From the NCBI GenBank assembly GCA_937146725.1, contig CAKZRU010000164.1:103133-167132 (forward strand): DNA of 64,000 bases, in the 5' to 3' direction. The position numbers and the translations under genes were made by a program. This DNA comes from an uncultured Myxococcales bacterium. GTDB lineage: Bacteria > Myxococcota_A > Bradymonadia > UBA7976 > VGTA01. Below are positions 1-8,694 of the stretch, one piece after another. Numbering within the stretch: position 1 is the first letter of the stretch; every line of letters begins with the position of its first letter. Under the pieces are notes generated by a model that had not been told where the DNA came from, did no database searches, and saw nothing but the letters and a program-made list of their open reading frames with translations.

Positions 1-1124
1 TTCTGAGTGTCTGAAAGAGATTTACTGAGCTCAAAACATTGACATAAAAGCCACATATACTCGATATTAAATGGCTCTTTTTGCTGTGTTTTCTGTAATA
101 TGGGGATTAAGTCCTCAACCAACTCAAACTCTAATGAGTATTGGGTAAAAGCCACCAAGCGACGCTCACTTGGACTCAAAGCACAAGCCTCCTTAAATAA
201 ATCGAGAGCGGCCTGTTTTTGAATGCTGTCTTCACTTTTATATAATGAGTCAGCTTCCTGCCAAAGCTTGGATGCTCTGTCTTCAGCAACCTTTGCTTCT
301 ATACGTTTCAATGCCTCAATATACTTTTGTTCTTTAGGCATATACTCCACACAGAGCTTAAAATGGTTTAAGGCCCGACTCACTTGACCTCGTGCCTCGG
401 CTTGCTCTCCAGCCATAAAAAAGGTTTTTGCTTGGGATTTAAGATCAGCGCTTTGTTTAGATTGCTCGTGGGCCTGTCGCCGACCTTGATTTTGGGCTAA
501 ACGTTCCCTTAATAAGGATTTACGCTCATCAATTTCGGCCTGAGACCGTTGATTTTGTGGCAGTGGGGTTGGTGTGGCTCCGACCCGCATACTTTTAGGA
601 GGCTTAATCCCTTTTGATCGTGCTTCGGCTACTTTTTGATGCTGTCGTTCTCTTTCGGCCTGTAACTTTGAATGATAGGCTAAATCCCTTGCCTTGGTGA
701 CTCTAGCGTAGGCGTCTTTGAAGGCTTGATCATCCAATAGAAGATCACGCGCTTGCTGTCCATATTCAAAAACTAAGCGAACATGTTCAGCAAATGGACC
801 TAAATTAAGTTCTCGGACAGCATCCGGATGAAAGCGCTTAGAAAATCGAAAAAAGGCCTTTTTTATATCACGCTCATTCGCATCAGCTGTTAATTCAAAG
901 AATTCAAAATGATCAATTTTATGAAAATAATCAGCCAAAAAGACTAATTCTCGTCTTTGAGCGATGGTCAGATCATTTTTTTGTAAGAGTAAATAGCGAT
1001 CAAACTGATAACGACCATAGCGACCTAAACCCGGTAAGCAAACCGGAATCGCAGGCACACCTCCCCAAACTCCATATTGAGCAAGATAGTTGAGGTCATC
1101 CGGACTCGCTTGATCAAACCACAT
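1..1124 (-). CDS. J-domain (DnaJ-like) protein with TPR-like C-terminal region, partial
   Basis: This frame is absent from the ORF track because its 3' end lies outside the window. It is open from an ATG at 1124 to the left edge. I read a J-domain-like segment around residues 70-120 (FFELTADANERDIKKAFFRF) with the HPD tripeptide at about residue 97, as needed to stimulate a DnaK-type ATPase. A charged, Gln/Arg-rich linker follows, then a helical region resembling TPRs (FFMAGEQAEARGQVSRALNH). Combined J-domain and TPR proteins are common in Myxococcota, usually without a known client. There is no Cys-rich zinc domain, so this is not canonical DnaJ. It may sit at the end of the glmM-pdxJ-osmC transcription unit, after a 163-base gap. 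The J domain is clear; the cellular role is unknown. Confidence 0.8.
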   Translation of the reverse strand, partial: MWFDQASPDDLNYLAQYGVWGGVPAIPVCLPGLGRYGRYQFDRYLLLQKNDLTIAQRRELVFLADYFHKIDHFEFFELTADANERDIKKAFFRFSKRFHPDAVRELNLGPFAEHVRLVFEYGQQARDLLLDDQAFKDAYARVTKARDLAYHSKLQAERERQHQKVAEARSKGIKPPKSMRVGATPTPLPQNQRSQAEIDERKSLLRERLAQNQGRRQAHEQSKQSADLKSQAKTFFMAGEQAEARGQVSRALNHFKLCVEYMPKEQKYIEALKRIEAKVAEDRASKLWQEADSLYKSEDSIQKQAALDLFKEACALSPSERRLVAFTQYSLEFELVEDLIPILQKTQQKEPFNIEYMWLLCQCFELSKSLSDTQ

Positions 1125-1287
1125 ATAAAACCGTTAAGTGACAGGGAAAAAAGGCAGGGTTAAAGAAAGACAAAGTTTAGTCAATAATGTTTAGTAATAT
1201 ACAGCAAGAAACTTAGACTTCAATCACCATTCAACGCTTTCTTTACTCAAGCAAACTGAAAGACTGATTTCCTTTGATTCTGAGGGG

Positions 1288-1710
1288 TCAATCAGTAGTC
1301 AATAAGTTTAAATCTGCAGTAATCTCTACCTTTGGGCTAAGCATATGCGCAACAGAGCAATAGCGTTCCAAGGATAAGTCTATTGCCCTTTGTGCTGTTT
1401 TTTCAGTCAAACCCTCTCCACCTAACTCAAAACTTAGATGAATACGTTCAAAAACAGCAGGGATGCTCTGTGCTCTCTCGGCTTTAGCCGTAATCTTTGC
1501 CTGAGCAAGTTCGGCTCTAGCTTTACGAATAATATGTAAAACATCCATTGCCATACAGCCAGCCAAGCCAAAAAGTACCATTTCCATAGGTCGAGGGCCT
1601 TTGCCTTGGCCACCTAAGTCAGGAGAACCATCCAAGATGAGTTCATTCCCCTCGGCATTGTGTGCCGTAAATGCAGCCCCCTCCCCTGTATAAACCAATT
1701 GAATATCCAT
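1288..1710 (-). CDS. OsmC/Ohr-family protein (YhfA-like)
   Basis: A 140-residue protein of OsmC-family length. Both redox cysteines are visible: C52 in GLAGCMAMDV and C118 in ERYCSVAHML. Proteins of this family are thiol-dependent peroxidases acting on organic hydroperoxides. The YhfA-like branch, which this resembles by its short N-terminus and GPRPMEMVL segment, has less certain substrates. The ATG at 1710 has a strong purine-rich ribosome site (GGAGGGGAGA). It lies 58 bases after the pdxJ-like gene on the same strand and is probably cotranscribed. Family assignment is secure; the substrate is not. Confidence 0.88.
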   Translation of the reverse strand: MDIQLVYTGEGAAFTAHNAEGNELILDGSPDLGGQGKGPRPMEMVLFGLAGCMAMDVLHIIRKARAELAQAKITAKAERAQSIPAVFERIHLSFELGGEGLTEKTAQRAIDLSLERYCSVAHMLSPKVEITADLNLLTTD

Positions 1711-1768
1711 ATCTATTCTCCCCTCCGCAGTAATGAAATCAATACGTTGTTGATACCTAAGCCACTCC

Positions 1769-2506
1769 TTAGAGTATATTTTGGCGACCTTTTTCCATCG
1801 CTTTTAAAAAATCGGTAACCGCTTGATCTAATCCTCTTAGCATGGCTCGAGCACTTAAACTTTGATCTACATGAACCTCAGAAACCTGAGCGACTCGACA
1901 TAGTTGCTCGGCAGCGCTAAGATTAATGCCACCATTAACCGCTACTTTTAGACCAAAGCGGTTAGCCAGAACTACACTATCCATCAATTGGCTGAAATGT
2001 GCTCTTCGTGCATCTCCGGCACTACTTGCAGTCAAAGCATGCGTAGAGAAAATGACCGTATCCACATCTAATCTTTGTAAGCGCTTAATAAGATCCGTTT
2101 TCGGTTCAACTTGCACAGCAACTTCTATATCGGCCTCGCGTAATTGAGATATGGTTGTTCTGAGTTGATCGGTCAAGTGGTAGGCATCTAAGCCACCCAT
2201 AACAGTGGGCCCAACCCAACGAGGCGGAATCAACGTGACTCGATCTAGCTTGAGCTCATAGCTTAGCCTTCTCAAGTCTGCATCTGGTGTTACTCTTAGG
2301 CTGACTTTAAGATTAAGTTCCTCTGACCAACGTTTTACGGTTGCCAAGGCGGTTTCGTGCCAATCCTCTCTTGAACTCAGTGAAAGCCCATTTACCCCAG
2401 CCCATTCGGCTACTAAACCTAAGGCACTTAAACTTGGCTCTGTGGCAGCATGCTGTACTTTAAAGGCAAGAATACTATCAAAGCCCATGTGTAAGTCTAC
2501 GTTCAT
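1769..2506 (-). CDS. PdxJ-like protein, probably without PNP synthase activity
   Basis: The 245-residue protein aligns end to end with pyridoxine 5'-phosphate synthase (PdxJ), a TIM barrel that makes the B6 ring. Matching landmarks are NVDLH near the N-terminus, SREDWHE, GLDAYHLTDQLR, LANRFGLKVAV and SEVHVDQSL. The active-site segments have changed. The usual NxDHxATLR reads NVDLHMGFDS. The His before RED is Ser. The Glu of NLEMAVT aligns with Ser in KVSLRVT. NAGHGL reads VNGGIN, so its catalytic His is gone. It follows glmM by 44 bases, the classical proteobacterial glmM-pdxJ position, so this looks like the ancestral locus gone divergent. It could be a regulator, an enzyme with a new substrate, or a decaying gene, although the frame is intact. 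Family confident; function open. Confidence 0.8.
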   Translation of the reverse strand: MNVDLHMGFDSILAFKVQHAATEPSLSALGLVAEWAGVNGLSLSSREDWHETALATVKRWSEELNLKVSLRVTPDADLRRLSYELKLDRVTLIPPRWVGPTVMGGLDAYHLTDQLRTTISQLREADIEVAVQVEPKTDLIKRLQRLDVDTVIFSTHALTASSAGDARRAHFSQLMDSVVLANRFGLKVAVNGGINLSAAEQLCRVAQVSEVHVDQSLSARAMLRGLDQAVTDFLKAMEKGRQNIL

Positions 2507-2550
2507 CGCTCATTCCCTTTCTTGGTTTATGCTCATTGGTTGAAGTTAGT

Positions 2551-4020
2551 TTACAGACTGATCGTCTCAATCTCATTGAGCATTTGCTGGCTAATCTCTT
2601 GTACAAGTTGATTGACTTGGGTCACATCTTGTCCTTCAACCATGACTCGCGCCATTTGCTGTGTTCCGGAATAGCGTACTAAAACACGACCTTGATCGAC
2701 CAAGTCAGCTTCTACCTGCTTAATCAATGTGCTGGTTTTTGGTAAAGCACTTAACGGAGGTTTAGCTTTGACTGTAAAACTTTTCAAAGCTTGGGGAAAA
2801 TGCTGCATTTCTGCGCCGAGCTCACTCAATTTTTTGTGTTCTTGTACCATGACTCCTAGCACTGATAATGCGGTCACTAAGCCATCTCCGGTTGTGGCGA
2901 TATCTCTCAAAATTGTATGACCGGACTGCTCCCCACCTAAATTAGAATTAAGTTCTCGCATTTTGGCGACCACATAGCGATCGCCAACCTGTACGCGCTC
3001 AACCTTTATCCCATGTGGTTTTAAGGCAGCTTCTAAACCTAGATTACTCATGACAGTCGTTACCACACATGAGCCTTTCAAAGTGCCTTTTTGCTGCATA
3101 AATCGGCCAAGAATCGCTAAAATCTGATCACCATCTAGAACTTGTTGACGCTCATCGACTAAAATACAACGGTCAGCATCACCATCAAGAGCAATGCCCA
3201 AGTCCGCCTGTTCAATCCCAACTCGCGCGACTAAGGCATCTGTATGTGTAGCTCCGCAATGGTCATTGATATTAGTGCCATTTGGTTCCACGCCAATACT
3301 AATCACTTCTGCACCCAACTCTTGCAAAACCTGTGGCGCAACCTTGTAAGCAGCGCCATGAGCACAGTCGATCACGACTTTTAGACCACTCAAGGACACA
3401 GAACTGTTTAAGGCCTGCTTAGCCATCACATTATATCGCCCAATCGCATCAGAAATACGAGCGGCTCTACCAATCTCATTGCCAATAGGACGATGCTGAT
3501 TAAGCTCTATACTTCCATGCCAGTGGTGTGGTCTAATTTGTTCTAGGTGACTTTCTCCAAAAGCTTCACAACCCTGTCCATGCATCAAAGACTCGATCAT
3601 CAGTTCTTCTTCATCGGGAAGCTTGTATCCATCTCGGGAGAAGATCTTAACGCCATTATCCTCATAGGGATTATGTGATGCAGAGATCATTAAACCAGCA
3701 TCAGCGCGTCGGCTTTGAGTCAGCAAGGCGACCCCCGGAGTAGGGAGTGGGCCGGCTAAAAAGACATCCACGCCTGAGGAGCACAAGCCTGCCACTAAAG
3801 CGTTTTCAATGAGATAGCCGGACACTCGGGTATCTTTCCCAATCACTACTTGCGGTCGAGGTCGACCGATTTGTGCACCTTTTTTATACAGCAAGTAACC
3901 TACGGCTCTACCAAGTTGCAAAGCGACTTCGGCGCTCATTGCACCTTCATTAGCACGACCTCTCATACCATCGGTACCAAAAAGCTGTCGACTGATTTCT
4001 TGCTGCTCTTTTTTGGACAT
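2551..4020 (-). CDS. glmM: Phosphoglucosamine mutase GlmM
   Basis: GlmM interconverts glucosamine-6-phosphate and glucosamine-1-phosphate on the way to UDP-GlcNAc for peptidoglycan and LPS. All four phosphohexomutase landmarks are present. These are the phosphoserine loop ISASHNP (S115), the metal loop LDGDADRC near residue 280, the sugar-binding GGEQSGH, and the C-terminal phosphate loop. That last loop reads VRYSGTQQMARVMVEG where GlmM usually has RPSGTEP-like sequence, so two otherwise common positions differ. At 489 residues it is slightly longer than the roughly 445 typical, partly from an insert around residues 155-185. It is followed by the pdxJ-like gene in the same orientation. Identification is firm. 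Confidence 0.95.
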   Translation of the reverse strand: MSKKEQQEISRQLFGTDGMRGRANEGAMSAEVALQLGRAVGYLLYKKGAQIGRPRPQVVIGKDTRVSGYLIENALVAGLCSSGVDVFLAGPLPTPGVALLTQSRRADAGLMISASHNPYEDNGVKIFSRDGYKLPDEEELMIESLMHGQGCEAFGESHLEQIRPHHWHGSIELNQHRPIGNEIGRAARISDAIGRYNVMAKQALNSSVSLSGLKVVIDCAHGAAYKVAPQVLQELGAEVISIGVEPNGTNINDHCGATHTDALVARVGIEQADLGIALDGDADRCILVDERQQVLDGDQILAILGRFMQQKGTLKGSCVVTTVMSNLGLEAALKPHGIKVERVQVGDRYVVAKMRELNSNLGGEQSGHTILRDIATTGDGLVTALSVLGVMVQEHKKLSELGAEMQHFPQALKSFTVKAKPPLSALPKTSTLIKQVEADLVDQGRVLVRYSGTQQMARVMVEGQDVTQVNQLVQEISQQMLNEIETISL

Positions 4021-4083
4021 TTTTTTTGCCTATTAATGATGTAAATCTGTATACTTAACTAAAACTATAACCATAAGTATCTT

Positions 4084-4114
4084 AAAGCTTATGATCATGT
4101 GGATCACAAGCTTT
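4084..4114. terminator. Hairpin between 2OG oxygenase gene and glmM
   Basis: Arms aaagcttatgatc and gatcacaagcttt form a 13-bp stem with one mismatch and a 5-base loop. The hairpin lies downstream of the oxygenase stop and upstream of glmM, both on the minus strand. There is no clean T-run after it on the minus strand, so it may be a weak terminator, a processing site or a protein-binding palindrome. Confidence 0.4.
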
Positions 4115-4125
4115 AGCCTAATCTC

Positions 4126-4185
4126 ATGTGGTTAGATGATGTGGTTAGATGTTGATGCATAGTCGCTCAAGCATAGTCGCTCAAG
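4126..4185. repeat. Two adjacent short tandem duplications
   Basis: atgtggttagatg occurs twice in direct tandem (4126-4138, 4139-4151). It is followed closely by catagtcgctcaag, also twice in tandem (4158-4171, 4172-4185). All four copies are exact. They lie in the intergenic stretch directly after the oxygenase gene and look like recent slippage or duplication products. Confidence 0.8.
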
Positions 4186-4188
4186 CAA

Positions 4189-5157
4189 CTAAATCAGTCC
4201 ATTTTCTGCAAGTCTACGATCTAGGAATGCTTGAGCGGTCAAGCCTTGACCTTCAATCGTTTGCTCACTGTCAATCAGTGAACTCAGTACAGCATCAGGA
4301 CGGGGATGCATGAAAAAGGGCATTGATAAACGAGCTCCTTGACTTGCGCCTTGTGGATTAATCACTCGGTGTGTGGTCGCCGGTAAAGCACCACCGGTGA
4401 CAGCCGTCATCATATCACCCGTATCTAAGATGATCGCTCCGGCAGGTGGCGCAATATCTAGCCACTCACCTTCTGGAGTTAAAAGCTGTAAGCCCGGCTG
4501 TGTAGCTGCCGGTAATAGCGTCAACAAGTTAATATCCTCATGCGCTGCCGCTCTTACACTTTCTTGAGCTTCTGTACCAAACATTTCCATTTCTGGATAA
4601 TGAAGCACTCTAAGCACACTGTTGCCATGTTGAGCCAACCCACTTAAAGCACCTTGATTAATCCCCAAATAGTGCTCAATCACTCCAAGCATTTGATGAG
4701 CGAGCTGGTCCATTGACTCATAGACTTCACGCATCACAATTTCAAACTCGGGTACTTCATTTGGATAAAGATTATCCCGCATAAGGTTTGATAAGCGATG
4801 AGGATGGTCATGAGTGAGATGACGACCTATGTGCCAAAACTCTTTTAGATCTCCTCTATTTTGTCCCTTGGCTTTTTCTTTAAGTAATGGGGTATAACCG
4901 CGCTGTCGGCCACCGGCGGCATCTTCATAAGCAAGTTTATCTGTTTCTGATAAGGCAAAGGTCTGCTGTGCCACCTTGTAGGCACGATCAAGTAAGCTTG
5001 TGCTCAATCCATGTCCCGACAAGCTAACAAAGCCCCACTTTCTGAGTGAGTCACCAATTTCCTTAATCATTCTAGCACCATTTACAGCTGATTGATCACC
5101 AGCTAAGTACTGATTTAAGGACGCATCAATTTCTACTAAAGGGACCTCTATTTTCAT
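4189..5157 (-). CDS. 2-oxoglutarate/Fe(II)-dependent oxygenase, isopenicillin N synthase family
   Basis: A 322-residue soluble oxygenase of the family that includes isopenicillin N synthase and plant 2OG dioxygenases. The iron triad is visible: H206 and D208 in AHEDINLL, and distal H263 in TTHRVIN. The Arg-x-Ser that binds the 2OG carboxylate is present in ARLSMPFF (R276, S278). An N-terminal DIOX_N-like segment (SLRKWGFVSLSGHG) is also present. The ATG at 5157 has GGAG eight bases upstream. It is 77 bases after the photolyase gene on the same strand. The hydroxylated substrate cannot be read from the sequence. Family assignment is secure. Confidence 0.92.
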   Translation of the reverse strand: MKIEVPLVEIDASLNQYLAGDQSAVNGARMIKEIGDSLRKWGFVSLSGHGLSTSLLDRAYKVAQQTFALSETDKLAYEDAAGGRQRGYTPLLKEKAKGQNRGDLKEFWHIGRHLTHDHPHRLSNLMRDNLYPNEVPEFEIVMREVYESMDQLAHQMLGVIEHYLGINQGALSGLAQHGNSVLRVLHYPEMEMFGTEAQESVRAAAHEDINLLTLLPAATQPGLQLLTPEGEWLDIAPPAGAIILDTGDMMTAVTGGALPATTHRVINPQGASQGARLSMPFFMHPRPDAVLSSLIDSEQTIEGQGLTAQAFLDRRLAENGLI

Positions 5158-5234
5158 GATCCAAACTCCTCACAAATGATTGATTCTTGTTAACGTGAGA
5201 AGGGCAATCATGCAAGAAAAACGAAGATGAAGCA

Positions 5235-6773
5235 CTAAAAGAGTTCAGCTTGCTGAGCGGTCGCATAGCGCTTGAGATAGTTTTTGGCCTTGAGCTTACG
5301 CATGGTGCTATCTGAACTCATGTAACGCAACTTACCAAAAATCGGTCTTTCAGGACCCCAAGCACGATCAAAACGCCCCAAGCACCAAAATATCCCAGAA
5401 TAGCTGTTGGGATCACGTCCATCCAAAGCATATTTATTGTTTAATTCGATCATAATTTCTAAAGCTGTCTCAGGGCTAGCACTCCACTCATAGATCTTTT
5501 TGCCCCACAACATACGCACATAATTGTGAATACGCCCCTCTCGAATAAGCTGTCGTTGAGCCGCATTCCATAATTCATCGTGAGTTTCCGCCTTTTCAAA
5601 GCTCTCCAAAGTATAGATATAGGGTTTAGGATCATCACGATGCTCGGCAATTGTTTTTAAAGCCCAATCCGGTAAGGAACTTAATTGGTCATAATCATCA
5701 AGCCTATGAAAACCAAAGGTAAAACCTATTTCGCGCCATGTCACTAACTCATCAATAAAGGCTTCAACTGCACTTGATGCACCCCACCACCCTTCTCTAG
5801 AACCATTAGGTTTGCTCGCCACTTTCTGCGGATGCCAATCACAATACTCAAAAGCTCTTTGAGCAATTTCATGCACAGAAATATGACCAAAGTGAATATG
5901 TGCGGATAGCTCACTTGCCGAACCGGACTCTAAGGCATTTCGATCACTATGATAGCGCCATAAGCGCTCGTCAATAAAACGCTCTAGCAAGCGCTGAGCT
6001 GCTTGAAATCCTCCTTGACCGGTTTCTAAATCCACCACCTTGACTTCATGATCAATAGGCAAGGTTTGTATACCACCATTGAGTAAATGATTGAGGTCAG
6101 CTTGAGGCCAATTCTCTAATATCTGTTCAGAAACTTGAGCCTTTTCAAGATCTTTTACCGCCGCCAAAGGCTCTCTCATTGGAAAATGTTCAGAGGCAAA
6201 AAAAGGAAGAAGCGTTTTTTGCAAATGTCGTCTAAAACTTGCGGCTGTTGTGAAAACTCGACCAGAGGCCCGTAGGGGCAAAAGCCCGTTGCTGTCTACC
6301 TGTTCCATAAGCATGGGGCAATGTTGGGCTGCAGCTTTCACCATACGGGGAATAAAATAGCATGGGTATTCATCTGTCACAATCATACAAGCCGAGTGTG
6401 CTAACTGTGCTAATAGACCTTTGCCCGCACCTTGTTTTGGCTCTACATATGGATAATAAGTAATCCCATATTCTTCGCACAAGGCTTGATTATCTTTCAT
6501 GCCCTGAATCACAAAAGTATGTAAACGATCGCTCGCCCATTTATACCCGATCCGAAGAGGCTCAAAGATAAGTACAGGCTTTTTTAGTCGTTCTCCCCAT
6601 TCCAAGGCTCTTTGTAAGCCAAAATTCCAAGAGACACGACGCTGAGCAACCATCCAATACAGAATATACTGTCCTTGCTCATTCACCTTACCTTGATTCA
6701 ATGCCGATACTCTAATCGCGGGCACTGGATTGATTGCTGTTGTTACTTTTTGCTCTGTTGAAAGACTCATCAT
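5235..6773 (-). CDS. phrB: Class II CPD photolyase (deoxyribodipyrimidine photo-lyase)
   Basis: Flavoprotein that uses blue light to split cyclobutane pyrimidine dimers. The N-terminal Rossmann region begins with YILYWMVAQRRVSWNF, the class II style opening. The C-terminal FAD domain has AHIHFGHISVHE, HNYVRMLWGKKIYEW, ALDGRDPNSYSGIFW and a RPIFGKLRYM segment, all close to the class II consensus. Length (512) fits the class. The start is uncertain between two adjacent Met codons, and the first ~30 residues are unconserved. It is divergent from the aldehyde dehydrogenase gene across 304 bases. Class II enzymes are patchily distributed in bacteria but known in Myxococcota. High confidence. Confidence 0.93.
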   Translation of the reverse strand: MMSLSTEQKVTTAINPVPAIRVSALNQGKVNEQGQYILYWMVAQRRVSWNFGLQRALEWGERLKKPVLIFEPLRIGYKWASDRLHTFVIQGMKDNQALCEEYGITYYPYVEPKQGAGKGLLAQLAHSACMIVTDEYPCYFIPRMVKAAAQHCPMLMEQVDSNGLLPLRASGRVFTTAASFRRHLQKTLLPFFASEHFPMREPLAAVKDLEKAQVSEQILENWPQADLNHLLNGGIQTLPIDHEVKVVDLETGQGGFQAAQRLLERFIDERLWRYHSDRNALESGSASELSAHIHFGHISVHEIAQRAFEYCDWHPQKVASKPNGSREGWWGASSAVEAFIDELVTWREIGFTFGFHRLDDYDQLSSLPDWALKTIAEHRDDPKPYIYTLESFEKAETHDELWNAAQRQLIREGRIHNYVRMLWGKKIYEWSASPETALEIMIELNNKYALDGRDPNSYSGIFWCLGRFDRAWGPERPIFGKLRYMSSDSTMRKLKAKNYLKRYATAQQAELF

Positions 6774-7077
6774 ATCCCTAATCTTAACTTCTATTTAAAT
6801 GGACTCTTGTTCATCAAGGCTAAGTTACGATTGAACCACCTTAACTGTCCCTTATCTCTGTTTAGATACTTCGGTTAAGATTATGTTTCATCTTCTCAAC
6901 TTCGGGGCGCAAATCAATGATCCTTTAAGAGTACTCATAAATAAAGCTTAAATCCTAGTTTAAAGCCTAAAAAGCCTTGCTCACTGTCAAAACTCTGTTC
7001 AGAATAAGTAGCAATTTTATGTTCTTAGTTTCTTATTAGCTAAGCAAAACTCGAGTTAAAAACCAAAGTGATAAAAC
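6774..7077. other. Divergent intergenic region, photolyase / aldehyde dehydrogenase
   Basis: 304 bases without a supported gene. It must carry the promoters of both divergent genes. It is AT-rich, with several TTAAG/CTTAA-type segments. I could not pick out a convincing -35/-10 pair or a hairpin. Confidence 0.5.
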
Positions 7078-8652
7078 ATGACCCAAGCACCATCTGATGA
7101 TTACCTTTTGAACCTAATCAACCCTCGAACTCTGACCACGGAATCATTTACAGCTCATACAACAGCACAAGTCAAAGACTTGGTTGATCGTGCCCGAAAT
7201 GCCAGTCTTTCTTGGTCAAAGCTAAGTTTTAAAGAACGGAGTCAAAAGATCAAAACATTGGCACAGGCGATCACGCAAGGTCGCGCTGAAGGCAGTGCGA
7301 TGTTAGTGCAAGAAACCGGTAGAGCTCAAAGCATGTTGGCCTTATCTGAGTTTAACAATGTGATCACCTTTGCTGATACCTGTATCAGAGAAGCTAAGAT
7401 TGCATTACAAACAACAAAAATTAAGTTATCTCCCTTAGATTGGCCGGGTAAATCAGCTTATGTTGAGCAATTACCTAGAGGTGTGGTTGGTATTATTGCG
7501 CCATGGAATTATCCCTTAAGTAATTTCTATAAATCCCTTTTCCCCGCCTTACTTTCAGGTAATACGGTCGTCATTAAACCTTCTGAATACACGCCAAAAA
7601 TAGGGCAATGGCTCACTGATTTATCCCAATCCATTCTTGGCCAAGATGTTATTGTCTGCGCTCAAGGTGGTGCAGCTATTGGTAATGCTTTGATCTCGTC
7701 AGGCATTAATGCCCTTGTATTTACAGGTTCGGTTAAGACTGGTAAAATAGTTGCTGGCCAAGCCGCCCAACAACTGATCCCTTGTTCGCTTGAATTGGGT
7801 GGAAAAGATGCCGCTTTAGTTTTAGAGGATGCTGACTTAGAACGTTCGGCTTTAGGCATTGCTCAATGGTCAATGTTTAATAGTGGCCAAGACTGCTCCA
7901 GTATAGAAAGAGTGTATGTACTTGACAGCATCGCTGATCAATTCTTGACTAAGCTTACCACTACTGTTTCTAAGCTGACATATCATGGCGATGGTTCACT
8001 TGCAGATGACCAAGAAGCTGATGTTGGTCCATTGCAAAATCAACAACAATTACAAATTATTGAAGCTCAAGTTCAAGATGCTCTTAGCAAAGGAGCCCAA
8101 GTTCTATGTGGTGGGAAAACAAGTGGGCAAGGCTATGGATATGCCCCAACAGTTTTAGATCACTGTAATCAGCAAATGTCAGTCGTCACCGAAGAAAGCT
8201 TTGGCCCAATCATCGCTGTCATCAGAGTGCCTAATAGCAGTGAAGCGATCAAACAAATCAATGCTTCGCAATATGGTCTTAACGGCAGTATTTGGACGAA
8301 AGATCTTAAAAAAGGAGCCGAACTTGCACAGCAACTTGAAGTGGGCGTGGCCTTGGTTAATAACCACTCATTCACCGGTTCTATGCCACAATTCCCTTGG
8401 ACCGGAGTTAAAAACACCGGCTATGGCATTGCATCATCACGCTGGGGCTATCATAATTTTGTACGCCCTCACACTGTAGTCATTGATAAAAATAAGGATC
8501 CCGATCCATTTTGGTTACCGGTAGATCAAAGTTACCAGCAGTTTGCAGAAGCCATTGCGCAAAAAAACTTAGGTGCTGGGCTCGGGCTTATTTTTAAACT
8601 CTTAGGCTTATTAAAACAGCGAATAAACGTAACTCGGAATCTCTTAAAGTAG
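7078..8652 (+). CDS. NAD(P)+-dependent aldehyde dehydrogenase family protein
   Basis: A 524-residue ALDH-superfamily enzyme oxidising an aldehyde to the acid. Visible motifs are GIIAPWNYPLSNF (cofactor domain), FTGSVKTGK, the general-base Glu in LELGGKDAAL (about 239) and the nucleophile Cys in FNSGQDCSS (about 273). TEESFGPIIAV follows near residue 370. The C-terminus carries an extra hydrophobic/amphipathic tail (GAGLGLIFKLLGLLKQR), as seen in membrane-associated fatty-aldehyde dehydrogenases. That hints at a lipid aldehyde substrate, which is inference. Its stop is immediately followed by a hairpin. Family firm, substrate unknown. Confidence 0.9.
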   Translation: MTQAPSDDYLLNLINPRTLTTESFTAHTTAQVKDLVDRARNASLSWSKLSFKERSQKIKTLAQAITQGRAEGSAMLVQETGRAQSMLALSEFNNVITFADTCIREAKIALQTTKIKLSPLDWPGKSAYVEQLPRGVVGIIAPWNYPLSNFYKSLFPALLSGNTVVIKPSEYTPKIGQWLTDLSQSILGQDVIVCAQGGAAIGNALISSGINALVFTGSVKTGKIVAGQAAQQLIPCSLELGGKDAALVLEDADLERSALGIAQWSMFNSGQDCSSIERVYVLDSIADQFLTKLTTTVSKLTYHGDGSLADDQEADVGPLQNQQQLQIIEAQVQDALSKGAQVLCGGKTSGQGYGYAPTVLDHCNQQMSVVTEESFGPIIAVIRVPNSSEAIKQINASQYGLNGSIWTKDLKKGAELAQQLEVGVALVNNHSFTGSMPQFPWTGVKNTGYGIASSRWGYHNFVRPHTVVIDKNKDPDPFWLPVDQSYQQFAEAIAQKNLGAGLGLIFKLLGLLKQRINVTRNLLK

Positions 8653-8671
8653 GTGATTGGTTATATCACCT
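8651..8671. terminator. Putative bidirectional terminator hairpin
   Basis: Perfect 7-bp arms aggtgat / atcacct with a 7-base loop lie between the convergent aldehyde dehydrogenase and AGMPM-repeat genes. The left arm begins inside the dehydrogenase stop codon. The T-rich stretch after it is weak, so this is a position-based call. Confidence 0.45.
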
Positions 8672-8694
8672 AATGTTTAATCATTTTATACCGA

